Source of the DNA: Flexistipes sp041694215
Lineage (GTDB): Bacteria > Chrysiogenota > Deferribacteres > Deferribacterales > Flexistipitaceae
NCBI GenBank assembly: GCA_041694215.1
Contig: JASMTO010000019.1
Coordinates: forward strand, 1 to 35,903
DNA length: 35,903 bases
Direction of reading: 5' to 3'
The first letter of the stretch is position 1. Every line of letters begins with the position of its first letter. The notes below the pieces were generated by a model, which saw only the letters and a list, made by a program, of their open reading frames with translations, searched no databases and was not told the origin of the DNA. The position numbers were made by a program, and so were the translations under genes. Below, one piece after another: positions 15,465-23,890 of this stretch.

Positions 15465-16682
15465 GTGAAAGATTTTGAAAAATTTGTGGATACTCTTTCA
15501 ACAATGATTGTAGAAATGCTCATGGAGCTTAAAAGAAACAATAAGTCATTGGATAAAAACACGTTAAGGAATTACATAAAAAATAATGAAAATTTTATAA
15601 GTCTGTTAACTGTAGAGGAATACAGAAAGTGCAATGAAAATCTGAAATCCTACATCCTTGATAAAATTAAGCATTTGAATAATTTCCATAAAAATGAAGA
15701 GTTGAATAAGATTGAAAACGAGCTTATTCATGCCAACGAGTATTGCGAAATTGTAGATAAAACTATAGATTTCATTAGTGTGAATATTGCAGATTTTGAA
15801 AAAGTATCTTTCCTCTTTTCTAAAATCAAATTAATATTGGAAAAGGTAATTAATCGTGTGACATATATTTCTCATCAGATTTTTGATTTACTAGATGAAA
15901 GCATTGATCTTATGAATTCTGATACTTATGTGGATAAAAAAATTCTTGATGAGTTAAATAGTATGACATCTCTTGTCAACAATAAAGATGAAATAGATAA
16001 TATTTTACAAGAAATTACCGGGGATTTAGACAAACTTATAGGTAGAATTGAAGAAAAACTTCTTAAAAAAGATAAAACCCTTGAAAAGATAAGGATGAAT
16101 AAAAATAGCCTTGACAGTGAATTTAGTGAATACAAAAATCAAGCAAACGAACTTGACAAGTTAAAAGCAGAATTGAATAAGTTTAGAGTAGAGACGATTA
16201 CAGATTTTTTAACAGGCCTTTACAACAAAAAATATCTTGAGAATAAACTTAAGGAGCATTTGGATTTAAACAAACGATATGGTAAAATATTCTCTGTTAT
16301 CTTTTTGGATATAGATGATTTTAAATATGTTAATGATACATACGGTCACCTGGTGGGTGATTACGTTTTGAAATATTTTTCGGATATTATAAAGAAAAAT
16401 TTAAGAAAAGTTGACTATGCTTTCCGTTTTGGCGGAGAAGAATTTCTTATTTTACTACCGGAAACGGGTAAAAGTAAAGCTTCTAACGTTGCGGAGCGAA
16501 TAAGGCAGAATGTAAGCAAGACAACATTCAAATACAAAAACCACAAAATAAAAATAACAGTAAGCATGGGAGTGGCAGAGGTTAGCAGTGATACACAAAA
16601 TGCTGAAAATGTATTAGATTGGGCGGATAAAAATCTCATAAAAGCAAAACAAACAGGTAAGAACAGGATTGTTAGTGACTGA
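15465..16682 (+). CDS. Diguanylate cyclase (GGDEF) with helical sensor region
   Basis: It makes cyclic di-GMP from two GTP. The amino-terminal 240 residues are almost entirely charged helix with a long coiled coil (about 165-240) and no transmembrane segment, so it should be cytosolic. The GGDEF domain has DFLTGLYNKKYL, the metal-binding FLDIDDFK (about 281-287) and the active loop GGEEF (323-327). The inhibitory site RxxD is present as RKVD (314-317), five residues before the loop, so product inhibition is expected. GTG start with AAGGTGAG upstream. It overlaps the next gene, which points to joint expression. Confidence 0.92.
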   Translation: MKDFEKFVDTLSTMIVEMLMELKRNNKSLDKNTLRNYIKNNENFISLLTVEEYRKCNENLKSYILDKIKHLNNFHKNEELNKIENELIHANEYCEIVDKTIDFISVNIADFEKVSFLFSKIKLILEKVINRVTYISHQIFDLLDESIDLMNSDTYVDKKILDELNSMTSLVNNKDEIDNILQEITGDLDKLIGRIEEKLLKKDKTLEKIRMNKNSLDSEFSEYKNQANELDKLKAELNKFRVETITDFLTGLYNKKYLENKLKEHLDLNKRYGKIFSVIFLDIDDFKYVNDTYGHLVGDYVLKYFSDIIKKNLRKVDYAFRFGGEEFLILLPETGKSKASNVAERIRQNVSKTTFKYKNHKIKITVSMGVAEVSSDTQNAENVLDWADKNLIKAKQTGKNRIVSD

Positions 16683-17829
16683 TAACTTTTTTCTTTTTCT
16701 GCAGGAATATCAAAACAAAGCAGAGCTTGATAATGATGATGTCAAAAAGCTTGAAAGCTTTTTGACACTTGATGAAGATTTGTCCGGTTATCTGGATTTA
16801 TATAAAAAACATAATATTCTTGATGATATTACAGCTGATTTGTATTTAAGACGGGCAACAGACAACCAGGTTAAATCCCTGTTGGAAGGCTATATTCCTG
16901 TAAAATATGAAGATTATCCTTTGATAGTGTTTCTTATTTTAAAGAATTATCGATCCCATGTAAAAGAGTTATATCATTTACTTAGAAAATTTAATGAAGA
17001 TTTTTTCAAAAATATAGTCCAAAGCCCTTATTTTCAGGGGAGATATTTAACTTATCTTACAAAGATTATGAAAAATAATGTATTTTTTGTTTCAGCATTA
17101 ATTGCTGTCAGGGACATTGAACCTGATATTCTGGAAATATTGGTAGCTTCTTCGGATCCAGAGGTTTTGTTCAGGATTTCTAATTTAAAGCATAAGCTTA
17201 TAAAAGATAAATCATTAATTAAGCAGGCGCTTTCAAATCCATATACTCCTGATGATGCAATTGTATTGTTAAAACAGCTGCTGTATGAAATCAATCTGGA
17301 ACATGAAGCTGAGAATTATGAATCCGACAGGAACAATCATGAGAAAGCAAAGAAAAACGAGAATGTTAAAATTGCGGTGGAAGGGAAGGTTGAGTCTGAA
17401 GTCAAAGAGTTAGAAGATAATTTGTATAAAAAGGTTTTGGCAATGAAGCCTGTTGAAAAAATTAAGCTTGCTTTGAAAGGGAATAAATCTGCTCGATCCC
17501 TTTTAATTAAAGATCCAAATAAACAAGTGTCTTTGTCTGTTTTGAAAAACCCCAGGATTACTGAAGAGGAGATTGAAACACTGGTGAAAAACAAAACCAC
17601 ACCTGAACACCTGATAAGGGAACTAACCAGAAACAGAAATTTTATGAAAAACTACAACATATTAAAAAGTATTTTAATGCATCCAAAAACTCCTTTGGAA
17701 ATAAGTATGAAGTATGTTAATAACTTATATATGAAAGATATTGAAATACTTTCAAAATCCAGAGAGATTCCAGCAGCATTAAAAAATCAGGCCACAAGGC
17801 TTTATTTAACCAAGAGTGGCAAAAGATGA
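16675..17829 (+). CDS. Helical-repeat protein of unknown function
   Basis: About 384 residues, all helical. The carboxy half has repeating short units with an NP or HP turn: SNPYTPDDAIVLL, IKDPNKQVSLSVL, KNPRITEEEIETLV and MHPKTPLEISMKYV. These look like leucine-rich variant or HEAT-like repeats, which usually bind proteins. A Lys/Glu-rich linker (about 220-255) separates the two halves. Similar proteins occur in Geobacter-like bacteria, as far as I recall, with no assigned role. The GTG at 16675 has AGG seven bases upstream; a TTG at 16669 is also possible. It overlaps the cyclase before it and the ftsB-like gene after it. Confidence 0.75.
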   Translation: MTDNFFLFLQEYQNKAELDNDDVKKLESFLTLDEDLSGYLDLYKKHNILDDITADLYLRRATDNQVKSLLEGYIPVKYEDYPLIVFLILKNYRSHVKELYHLLRKFNEDFFKNIVQSPYFQGRYLTYLTKIMKNNVFFVSALIAVRDIEPDILEILVASSDPEVLFRISNLKHKLIKDKSLIKQALSNPYTPDDAIVLLKQLLYEINLEHEAENYESDRNNHEKAKKNENVKIAVEGKVESEVKELEDNLYKKVLAMKPVEKIKLALKGNKSARSLLIKDPNKQVSLSVLKNPRITEEEIETLVKNKTTPEHLIRELTRNRNFMKNYNILKSILMHPKTPLEISMKYVNNLYMKDIEILSKSREIPAALKNQATRLYLTKSGKR

Positions 17830-18146
17830 AATCCAACATATTGTATTTTGGGCTGGTTTTTGCTCTCGTCTTGTATCTGATTTTTGGTAACAGAGGTCTT
17901 ATTGAATATAACAATCTTCTGGATATAAGGAAAAAGTATGCTGAAAAAGTTGATAATCTTAGCAAAAAAATCAATGAGCTTGAACATGAGCTTTATCTGT
18001 TAAAAAAAGATAAACAGTTTTTGGAAACGATTATTCGTAAAGAACTTAATCTGAAGAAACCTGAAGAAGACTTATATATTTTAAAGGATAATGATGAAGA
18101 AATATACCGTCAGCGAGATAACAAAAGCGATCAAGAATCTGATTGA
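17826..18146 (+). CDS. Septum formation initiator, FtsB/DivIC-like
   Basis: A 106-residue single-pass membrane protein: a short amino end, one transmembrane helix (ILYFGLVFALVLYLIFG, about 5-21) and an extracytoplasmic coiled coil (about 32-70, KKINELEHELYLLKKDKQFLE). It ends in a short LNLKKPEEDLYIL motif typical of FtsB. It probably joins FtsL and FtsQ in the divisome. The start overlaps the repeat protein (ATGA). The last 53 bases overlap xseA, so the acidic tail after about residue 88 is constrained by another frame. Confidence 0.85.
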   Translation: MKSNILYFGLVFALVLYLIFGNRGLIEYNNLLDIRKKYAEKVDNLSKKINELEHELYLLKKDKQFLETIIRKELNLKKPEEDLYILKDNDEEIYRQRDNKSDQESD

Positions 18147-19443
18147 GCATACATTTACTAATCCTGTCATGGTTACCGGAGAAATATCAAACTTGTCCAA
18201 GTCCCCGACAGGACATTGTTACTTTATTCTAAAAGATAATTCCTCACAAATTAAATCTGTCTTTTTCAAACGTTACAACCTGGCTAATAATGGGTATGTG
18301 ATTCAAAATGGGGACAAAGTCACCGTTTATGGAGATATTTCTGTATACGAAGCCGGTGGATCATATCAGATAATTGTAAAAAAAATAGAATATGACTCTG
18401 AAGGTGAATTTTATAAAAAATTTGCTGAGACCAAAAAAAAGTTAGAGCGGGAAGGGCTGCTTGATGAAAATCTTAAAAGAAGTGTTCCTACTTTTGTGAA
18501 AAGAATAGCTGTTATCACATCACCCACAGGTGCGGCTATAAAGGATTTTATCAGTACTGCCAAAAAAAATACTGCAAAATTCCATATAGACTTATGGCCT
18601 GTTATGGTACAAGGGAATGCTGCAGCTTCTGATATAGAAAAAAATGTTTTGCAGGCAGGTAAAAGAAGTGACTTGTACGATGTACTGGTTTTGATGAGAG
18701 GCGGAGGATCACTGGAAGATTTGGCTGTTTTTAATGAAGAGAATGTTGCACGGGTTTTACGTGCGGTTGATGTGCCTACAATTTCAGCAATAGGTCATCA
18801 GAGGGATACCACCATATGTGATTATACCGCTGATTTGGCTGTGGCCACTCCAACAGCAGCTGCTGTATATCTTTCTAGTGGCTACCTTCAATATGATAAA
18901 AAGCTAAATGATTTACAAAAAAGACTGGAAAAGGACATGTCGTATACATTAACCACTGCTATGCAAAAATTAGATAATTATCTTATATCTATGAATAAAA
19001 ATTCACCTCATGCAAAACTGAGACTGTATAAAAGCGAAATTGCACGTTTTTTGGATAAAATTAGTGGAATTATGAAAAGAAAGGTTGCTGACAGTGGTAG
19101 ACGCATGGATATGGTAGATGCCTCACTTAGGCCTGTAAATATTATCAACAGTGTAAAACAGCGCAGAGAGAAACTGGAATATCTTGAGAATTACCTGTTG
19201 AGAAGTATGAAAAATAAAATACATTATGAAGATGGGAAGCTAAGGGAATTAACCGGTAAACTGGAAGCCATGGGTCCAGACAAAATAGTTTCCCGTGGCT
19301 ATGCGGTAGTTTATGCAAACGGTCAACTAGCTCCGTCAATAAATTTTGTGAAACTTGATGATGAGCTTGAAATTCACATGAAGGGTGGTTATATTAACGC
19401 TTTTGTTACAGGAAAAAAACATACGGGGGAACGTCATGGATAG
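18094..19443 (+). CDS. xseA: Exodeoxyribonuclease VII large subunit
   Basis: XseA degrades single-stranded DNA to oligonucleotides together with many copies of XseB. The 449 residues comprise an OB-fold amino domain (GEISNLSKSPTGHCYFILKD), a catalytic core with VITSPTGAAIKDF, LMRGGGSLEDLAVFNEE, SAIGHQRDTTICDY and ADLAVATPTAAA, a long coiled coil, and a C-terminal SRGYAVVYANGQ segment. ATG 18094 is better spaced from AAAGGA than the ATG at 18091. It overlaps ftsB and greA. The small subunit gene xseB is not next to it and not found elsewhere in the window. Confidence 0.94.
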   Translation: MKKYTVSEITKAIKNLIEHTFTNPVMVTGEISNLSKSPTGHCYFILKDNSSQIKSVFFKRYNLANNGYVIQNGDKVTVYGDISVYEAGGSYQIIVKKIEYDSEGEFYKKFAETKKKLEREGLLDENLKRSVPTFVKRIAVITSPTGAAIKDFISTAKKNTAKFHIDLWPVMVQGNAAASDIEKNVLQAGKRSDLYDVLVLMRGGGSLEDLAVFNEENVARVLRAVDVPTISAIGHQRDTTICDYTADLAVATPTAAAVYLSSGYLQYDKKLNDLQKRLEKDMSYTLTTAMQKLDNYLISMNKNSPHAKLRLYKSEIARFLDKISGIMKRKVADSGRRMDMVDASLRPVNIINSVKQRREKLEYLENYLLRSMKNKIHYEDGKLRELTGKLEAMGPDKIVSRGYAVVYANGQLAPSINFVKLDDELEIHMKGGYINAFVTGKKHTGERHG

Positions 19444-19909
19444 AATACCGATTACAAAAGAGGGCTTTGAAAAGATAAAAGAAGAGCTTGAGAGACTTAA
19501 AACAAAAGATAGGAAAGATGTGGTTGAAGCTATAAAAGAAGCAAGATCACATGGTGATTTAAGTGAAAATGCAGAATATGATGCTGCTAAGGAACGCCAG
19601 GGGATGCTTGAGGCTAAAATAAATGAGCTTGAATCCAAAATGTCTAAATTTGAGATTATTGATACCAGTACATTAAAAGGGGATAAAGTGGTTTTTGGTG
19701 CCACGGTTAAAATTGAAAATGTAGACACTGATGAGGTCAAGACATACAGGATAGTAGGTCCGGACGAATCTGATATTACTAAAGGAGATATCTCTGTACT
19801 TTCTCCATTGGCAAGGGCACTTGTGGGTAAAAAAGTTGGGGAAGAAGCTGTTGTTAATGCACCTGGCGGAGAGACTGAGTATGAAATAATTGAAATTACG
19901 TTTGAGTAA
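19436..19909 (+). CDS. greA: Transcription elongation factor GreA
   Basis: GreA rescues backtracked RNA polymerase by stimulating transcript cleavage. In 157 residues the coiled coil carries the acidic tip in LSENAEYDAAKERQ, followed by the globular domain ending in VNAPGGETEYEIIEI. The frame is open from 19385, but the true start is ATG 19436, eight bases inside the xseA end (GGGGGAACGTCATG). Earlier codons translate the end of xseA in another frame and lack GreA similarity. Confidence 0.95.
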   Translation: MDRIPITKEGFEKIKEELERLKTKDRKDVVEAIKEARSHGDLSENAEYDAAKERQGMLEAKINELESKMSKFEIIDTSTLKGDKVVFGATVKIENVDTDEVKTYRIVGPDESDITKGDISVLSPLARALVGKKVGEEAVVNAPGGETEYEIIEITFE

Positions 19910-19917
19910 CGGTGGCG

Positions 19918-21267
19918 ATGTCCGGGCATAAGATACTAATTATTGATGATGAAAAATCTTTCAGGGAACTACTTGAAATTCTTTTTGCTGATGAAGGTTA
20001 TCATGTGTTTACAGCATCTAACGTTTCAGGGGCGTGTGAAGTCATAAAACATGAAAAAATTGATATTGCTGTTTGTGATTTGGTCCTGGGAAATGAAGAT
20101 GGTATGGATATTGTAAGGTGGTGTAAACAACACACTCATAACATCCCTTTTATACTTATGACGGCATATGCCAGCAGTTCCACTGCACTGGAGTCAGTAA
20201 AACTTGGTGTGGTGGATTATGTAACAAAACCATTTGATATGGATAATCTTGTTAAAATGGTTCGCGATGTTATTTCCTCCCACAAGGAAAAGGATGATGA
20301 GTGTTATCCGGAGCTGGATGAAATAAAAGGGAAAAGCGATGTAATTAAAAAAATAAAGAAATATATTATTGATGTGGCCAAAACAGATTCCACTGTACTC
20401 ATTACAGGTGAGTCTGGTACGGGCAAGGAGTTGGTGGCGAGAGCAATTCATCGCTTGAGTAGAAGGTCTTTTAATGCTTTTAAAGCTATTAACTGCAGCG
20501 CTATTCCTTATGATTTACTAGAGTCCGAATTGTTCGGATATAAAAAAGGCGCTTTTACTGGGGCGACTTATGACAAAAAAGGGATTTTTGAGCTTGCAGA
20601 CGGTGGTTCCATTTTTTTGGATGAAATAGGTGATATGCCGCTTTTTTTGCAGTCGAAACTGTTGCGTGTAATTCAGGAAAAAATAGTGCAGCCATTAGGT
20701 GCTGGCAAAGAAATCAAAACAGATTTTAGACTAATAACGGCAACTAATAAGAATCTTGCCAATCAAATAAAGCAGGGAAACTTCCGCAGAGACCTTTATT
20801 ACCGTTTGAATGTTGTTAACATACATATTCCTCCTTTAAGAGAAAGACGTGAAGATATTGACGAGTTAACCAAGCACTTTTTGAGGAAATATAGTATATT
20901 GATGGATAAAAACATATCCCAGATTTCTTTTGCGGTAAATGAAGCATTAAAAAATTATCCCTTCAAAGGTAATGTGAGAGAGCTTGAAAACCTTATTGAA
21001 AGGGCTGTTGCAATGGAAAAAACAAACAAGTTGCTTCCTTCAAGTTTTCCCAGATATTTTTTTGAATTGGAGGACAATTACGGAGAACAGGATGATTTCA
21101 TTTTAGAAAATCCTGTGGATTTGGATAAAATTGTGGAAAAAATTGAAAAAAAATATATACTGGCTGCATTAAAAAAAACTAATGGCAATCAAAGCAAAGC
21201 TGCAGAGTTGCTGAATTTATCGGGTAGAGCCTTTAGATATAAGATGGGGAAATATAATGTCAAATGA
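19918..21267 (+). CDS. Sigma-54-dependent response regulator, NtrC family
   Basis: About 449 residues in three domains. The receiver has Asp10/Asp11 and the phospho-acceptor Asp54 (AVCDLVLG), plus MTAYAS and VTKPFD. The AAA+ domain has Walker A GESGTGKE, the sigma-54 contact loop GAFTGA, the Walker B region GGSIFLDEIGDM and arginine fingers in LNVVNIHIPPLRERR. The Fis-type helix-turn-helix ends in GNQSKAAELLNLSGRAFRYKM. It should activate sigma-54 promoters on phosphorylation. No sensor kinase lies beside it, so it is an orphan; PilR/AtoC-like naming would be a guess. GTG 19912 is an alternative start. It overlaps pgsA. Confidence 0.92.
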   Translation: MSGHKILIIDDEKSFRELLEILFADEGYHVFTASNVSGACEVIKHEKIDIAVCDLVLGNEDGMDIVRWCKQHTHNIPFILMTAYASSSTALESVKLGVVDYVTKPFDMDNLVKMVRDVISSHKEKDDECYPELDEIKGKSDVIKKIKKYIIDVAKTDSTVLITGESGTGKELVARAIHRLSRRSFNAFKAINCSAIPYDLLESELFGYKKGAFTGATYDKKGIFELADGGSIFLDEIGDMPLFLQSKLLRVIQEKIVQPLGAGKEIKTDFRLITATNKNLANQIKQGNFRRDLYYRLNVVNIHIPPLRERREDIDELTKHFLRKYSILMDKNISQISFAVNEALKNYPFKGNVRELENLIERAVAMEKTNKLLPSSFPRYFFELEDNYGEQDDFILENPVDLDKIVEKIEKKYILAALKKTNGNQSKAAELLNLSGRAFRYKMGKYNVK

Positions 21268-21814
21268 CATCATGCAAAGGCTGCCAAATCAATTAACTGT
21301 TCTTAGAGTTATGCTTGTCCCGGTTTTTCTGATTCTGATTTTTTTTGATAACAGTGTAACAAATGTCCTATCAGCAATTGTTTTTGTTGTTGCTTCTCTA
21401 ACTGATTTTATCGATGGGTATTTGGCTCGCAAATATCGTGTGGTTTCTGATTTTGGTAAAATACTTGATCCTATTGCAGATAAGATACTTGTGGCGGCAG
21501 CCCTTATTTCTCTCATACAGATTGATAGACTCAACGCTGTGGTTGTTATTATTTTACTGAGCAGAGAGTTTGCAGTGGGGGCTTTGAGGGATTTTGCATC
21601 AAGCAAAGGTATCATTATCCCCGCCGGATTTTTTGGTAAAATCAAAACAGCCTTTCAAATGACTGCACTCACACTTCTTATATATAAAAATGAATTATTT
21701 GGGGTGAATGTTTTTTTAATAGGCAAAATACTTATATATCTTTCGGTAATAATTTCATTATATTCTGGTTTTGTTTATTACAGAAACTTTTTTAGGAAGA
21801 AAGCCAATGTCTGA
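21257..21814 (+). CDS. pgsA: CDP-diacylglycerol-glycerol-3-phosphate phosphatidyltransferase
   Basis: An inner-membrane enzyme that makes phosphatidylglycerol phosphate. Its 185 residues have four to five membrane segments. The CDP-alcohol phosphotransferase signature is complete: DG-xx-AR, eight residues, G-xxx-D-xxx-D, seen as DGYLARKYRVVSDFGKILD followed by PIAD. The ATG overlaps the response regulator end, with GGGGA upstream. The stop is overlapped by a further ATG at 21807 with its own AGGAAG site, whose frame ends after 14 codons. Confidence 0.93.
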   Translation: MSNDIMQRLPNQLTVLRVMLVPVFLILIFFDNSVTNVLSAIVFVVASLTDFIDGYLARKYRVVSDFGKILDPIADKILVAAALISLIQIDRLNAVVVIILLSREFAVGALRDFASSKGIIIPAGFFGKIKTAFQMTALTLLIYKNELFGVNVFLIGKILIYLSVIISLYSGFVYYRNFFRKKANV

Positions 21815-22140
21815 TTTCCTGAAAAAGTTAATAAGTGCTAAGGCATGTTGATAGATTTTAGGTCATAGGTTATAGGTTATAGGTTATAGGTTATAGTAGT
21901 GCTAAGTGTTATGTGTTAAGTGTTAGTTAGCACGGGTCGTTAAAGGATAGTGAAGCAAAGTGGGGTTGAGAAATCTCGAGCTGAGTGAACAATATAGTAA
22001 ATAAATATGTGAATAGCTTAACAATAAGGATAAAGCAGTTGGGATCAATAAAGAGCTATGCAAAGCGTGCTTTTGTTGTTAGATTTGCAAGGATTATGCA
22101 ATTAAATTAGTGAAGTTTTTTATACAGGATTTTTGCCATT
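21815..22140. repeat. Repeat-rich gap between pgsA and plsY
   Basis: One degenerate AGGTCAT and four perfect AGGTTAT heptamers stand in tandem (21860-21894). GTGCTAAGTGTTATGTGTTAAGTGTTAG words follow in broken form (about 21898-21926), then a TTGAGAAATCTCGAG piece (about 21966-21980) related to the dispersed repeats elsewhere. The rest, to 22140, has no gene that I can support. Confidence 0.7.
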
Positions 22141-22740
22141 ATGATTTTTTATCTGTTTCTTTTTGTAATTTCATATTTATTGGGTGCCATACCGTTTTCA
22201 TACCTGCTTGTAAAATTGGTAAAAGGTGTTGATTTGCGGGAAGTGGGAAGCGGGAATGTAGGAGCCACTAATGCAGGGCGTGTCCTGGGTAAGTGGGGGT
22301 TTGTTGTTGCTTTTTGCTGTGATATGATGAAAGCTTTTATCCCTCTTTATCTGTTCCGCCAAGTGTTAGTTATTAATGACAATATTGTTCTTTTTTGTGC
22401 TTTTTTTATTATTTTGGGGCATACATATACTGTTTTTTTAAAATTTAGAGGTGGTAAAGGTGTGGCCACAGGCGTGGGTGTCTTTATAGCGCTAAGTCCT
22501 TACAGTCTTTTCTGGGCACTTCTTGTTTTTTTTATTATTATTGCTATTTTTCGCATTGTTTCCCTTGGTTCTATGATTTCAGCAATTGTACTAATGATCT
22601 CAGTATGGCTGAATACTGACTGGTTTGCTCTGCAGGTTTTCACAACAATTGTTGCTGTTTTTATTATTTATAGACATAAATCAAATATTGTAAGAATTGT
22701 TCAAGGCAAAGAGCATAAAATAGGAGAGAGAATTGGCTAA
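22141..22740 (+). CDS. plsY: Acyl-phosphate:glycerol-3-phosphate acyltransferase
   Basis: PlsY transfers an acyl group from acyl-phosphate to glycerol-3-phosphate, the first step of phospholipid synthesis in most bacteria. It is a membrane protein of 199 residues with about five segments. Its three motifs are seen: GSGNVGATNAGRVLG, GHTYTVFLKFRGGKGVATG and the late IIYRHKSNIVRIVQGKEHKIG. The start ATG has only a distant AGGA. The gene ends inside the ribD start, so lipid and riboflavin genes share a transcript. It complements pgsA upstream in phospholipid synthesis. Confidence 0.94.
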   Translation: MIFYLFLFVISYLLGAIPFSYLLVKLVKGVDLREVGSGNVGATNAGRVLGKWGFVVAFCCDMMKAFIPLYLFRQVLVINDNIVLFCAFFIILGHTYTVFLKFRGGKGVATGVGVFIALSPYSLFWALLVFFIIIAIFRIVSLGSMISAIVLMISVWLNTDWFALQVFTTIVAVFIIYRHKSNIVRIVQGKEHKIGERIG

Positions 22741-23890
22741 TCCTCATGAACTGATGTTAGAATGTGTTAACTTGGCTTTGGCTGGCAAGGGTTATACAGG
22801 TACTAATCCTGTTGTTGGAGCAATGGTTGTTAAAAATGGAGAGGTTATAGGTAAGGGTTTCCATAAAATGTTTGGTGGGCCACATGCTGAGATTGAAGCC
22901 ATCAATGACTGCATCCAAGATATAAGTGGATCTGACTTATATGTGACACTTGAGCCCTGCTCTCATTATGGAAAAACCCCTCCCTGTGTGGAAACTATTG
23001 TTAAAAGGGGGATAAAGCGGGTTTTTATCGGAGTGGCCGATCCTAATCCCTTAAATGCTGGTAACGGAATAAAATATTTACAGGATCATGGCGTTGAAGT
23101 TTATCTAGGTTTTGCAGAACAGGCATGTGCAGAGATTATAGAAGATTTTACCAAGTATATTTTAGAGAATAAACCGTTTTATTCTTTGAAAATAGCCCAA
23201 AGTTTGGACGGGAAAATAGCCACTTCTACAGGCTCTTCAAAGTGGATTACCGATAAAACTTCAAGACATTACGGACACTACTTCAGGAGTATTTCCGACG
23301 GCATTTTGGTGGGAAGTGGCACTGTAGCTGCTGATAATCCTAAGCTCACTGCACGTTTTATGGGTATGCAGAGGTATCCTTACAAAATTATACTTGATTC
23401 ATCCTTAAATATTTCAGAACAAGCTGCTGTTTTTGCTGACAAACCTGAAAAATGTATTATTTTTACATTAGAAAATGCTTTCTCGGTAAATAAAGGTAAA
23501 GCAGATGTTTTAATGTCAAAAGAGGTTGATATCATCCCTGTAAAGAGTGATAAATACGGATTAAACCTGGATGATATTTCCTCAGCGTTGATTGGAAAAA
23601 ATATCCTGAATATACTTGTGGAAGGCGGAAGGAGGATACATGCTTCCTTTATTAACAAGAAGTTGGCTGATAAGTGTTATTTTTTTGTTTCTGGGAAAAT
23701 TATAGGTGAAGAAGGTGTTGATTCTATTGGGAAGCTCAATATTGAAAAGATAGAAGATTCTGTCCATTTGCTTGATTTGAGTGTCCAAAAACTTAAAAAT
23801 GATTTTCTTTTTACCGGGAAAATAAATGATTATACGAGACATATATTAAAACTTACTGAAAAGTTGAGGAATCGATGTTCACAGGGATAG
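22733..23890 (+). CDS. ribD: Bifunctional riboflavin biosynthesis deaminase/reductase
   Basis: RibD carries out deamination and side-chain reduction of the pyrimidine intermediate of riboflavin. In 385 residues, the amino-terminal deaminase has the zinc site His51-Ala-Glu53 (GPHAEIEA) with Cys76 and Cys85 (EPCSHYGKTPPC). The reductase domain has LKIAQSLDGKIAT, SKWITDK, GSGTVAADNPKLTAR and VEGGRRIHASF. The start is TTG at 22733 with AGGAGAGAGAA just upstream, overlapping the plsY stop. It overlaps ribE by 16 bases. It is first of a full rib set; no FMN riboswitch is seen before it. Confidence 0.95.
   Translation: MANPHELMLECVNLALAGKGYTGTNPVVGAMVVKNGEVIGKGFHKMFGGPHAEIEAINDCIQDISGSDLYVTLEPCSHYGKTPPCVETIVKRGIKRVFIGVADPNPLNAGNGIKYLQDHGVEVYLGFAEQACAEIIEDFTKYILENKPFYSLKIAQSLDGKIATSTGSSKWITDKTSRHYGHYFRSISDGILVGSGTVAADNPKLTARFMGMQRYPYKIILDSSLNISEQAAVFADKPEKCIIFTLENAFSVNKGKADVLMSKEVDIIPVKSDKYGLNLDDISSALIGKNILNILVEGGRRIHASFINKKLADKCYFFVSGKIIGEEGVDSIGKLNIEKIEDSVHLLDLSVQKLKNDFLFTGKINDYTRHILKLTEKLRNRCSQG

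Noticed and set aside
19336..19929. A 197-codon frame on the - strand opposite greA
   Set aside because: It lies opposite an unmistakable greA and is Ser-rich in the way antisense frames of Lys/Glu-rich genes are.
21860..21926. CRISPR-like array from the AGGTTAT and TAAGTGTTA words
   Set aside because: Units are seven to nine bases and contiguous, with no spacers; no cas gene is present.
21987..22105. A frame of about 39 codons ending KSYAKRAFVVRFARIMQLN
   Set aside because: Short, GTG start without a ribosome site, no recognised similarity; chance is enough to explain it, though it could be a gene remnant.
22600..22735. Possible FMN riboswitch before ribD
   Set aside because: ribD overlaps plsY, and the upstream DNA is coding without the RFN-element conserved blocks.
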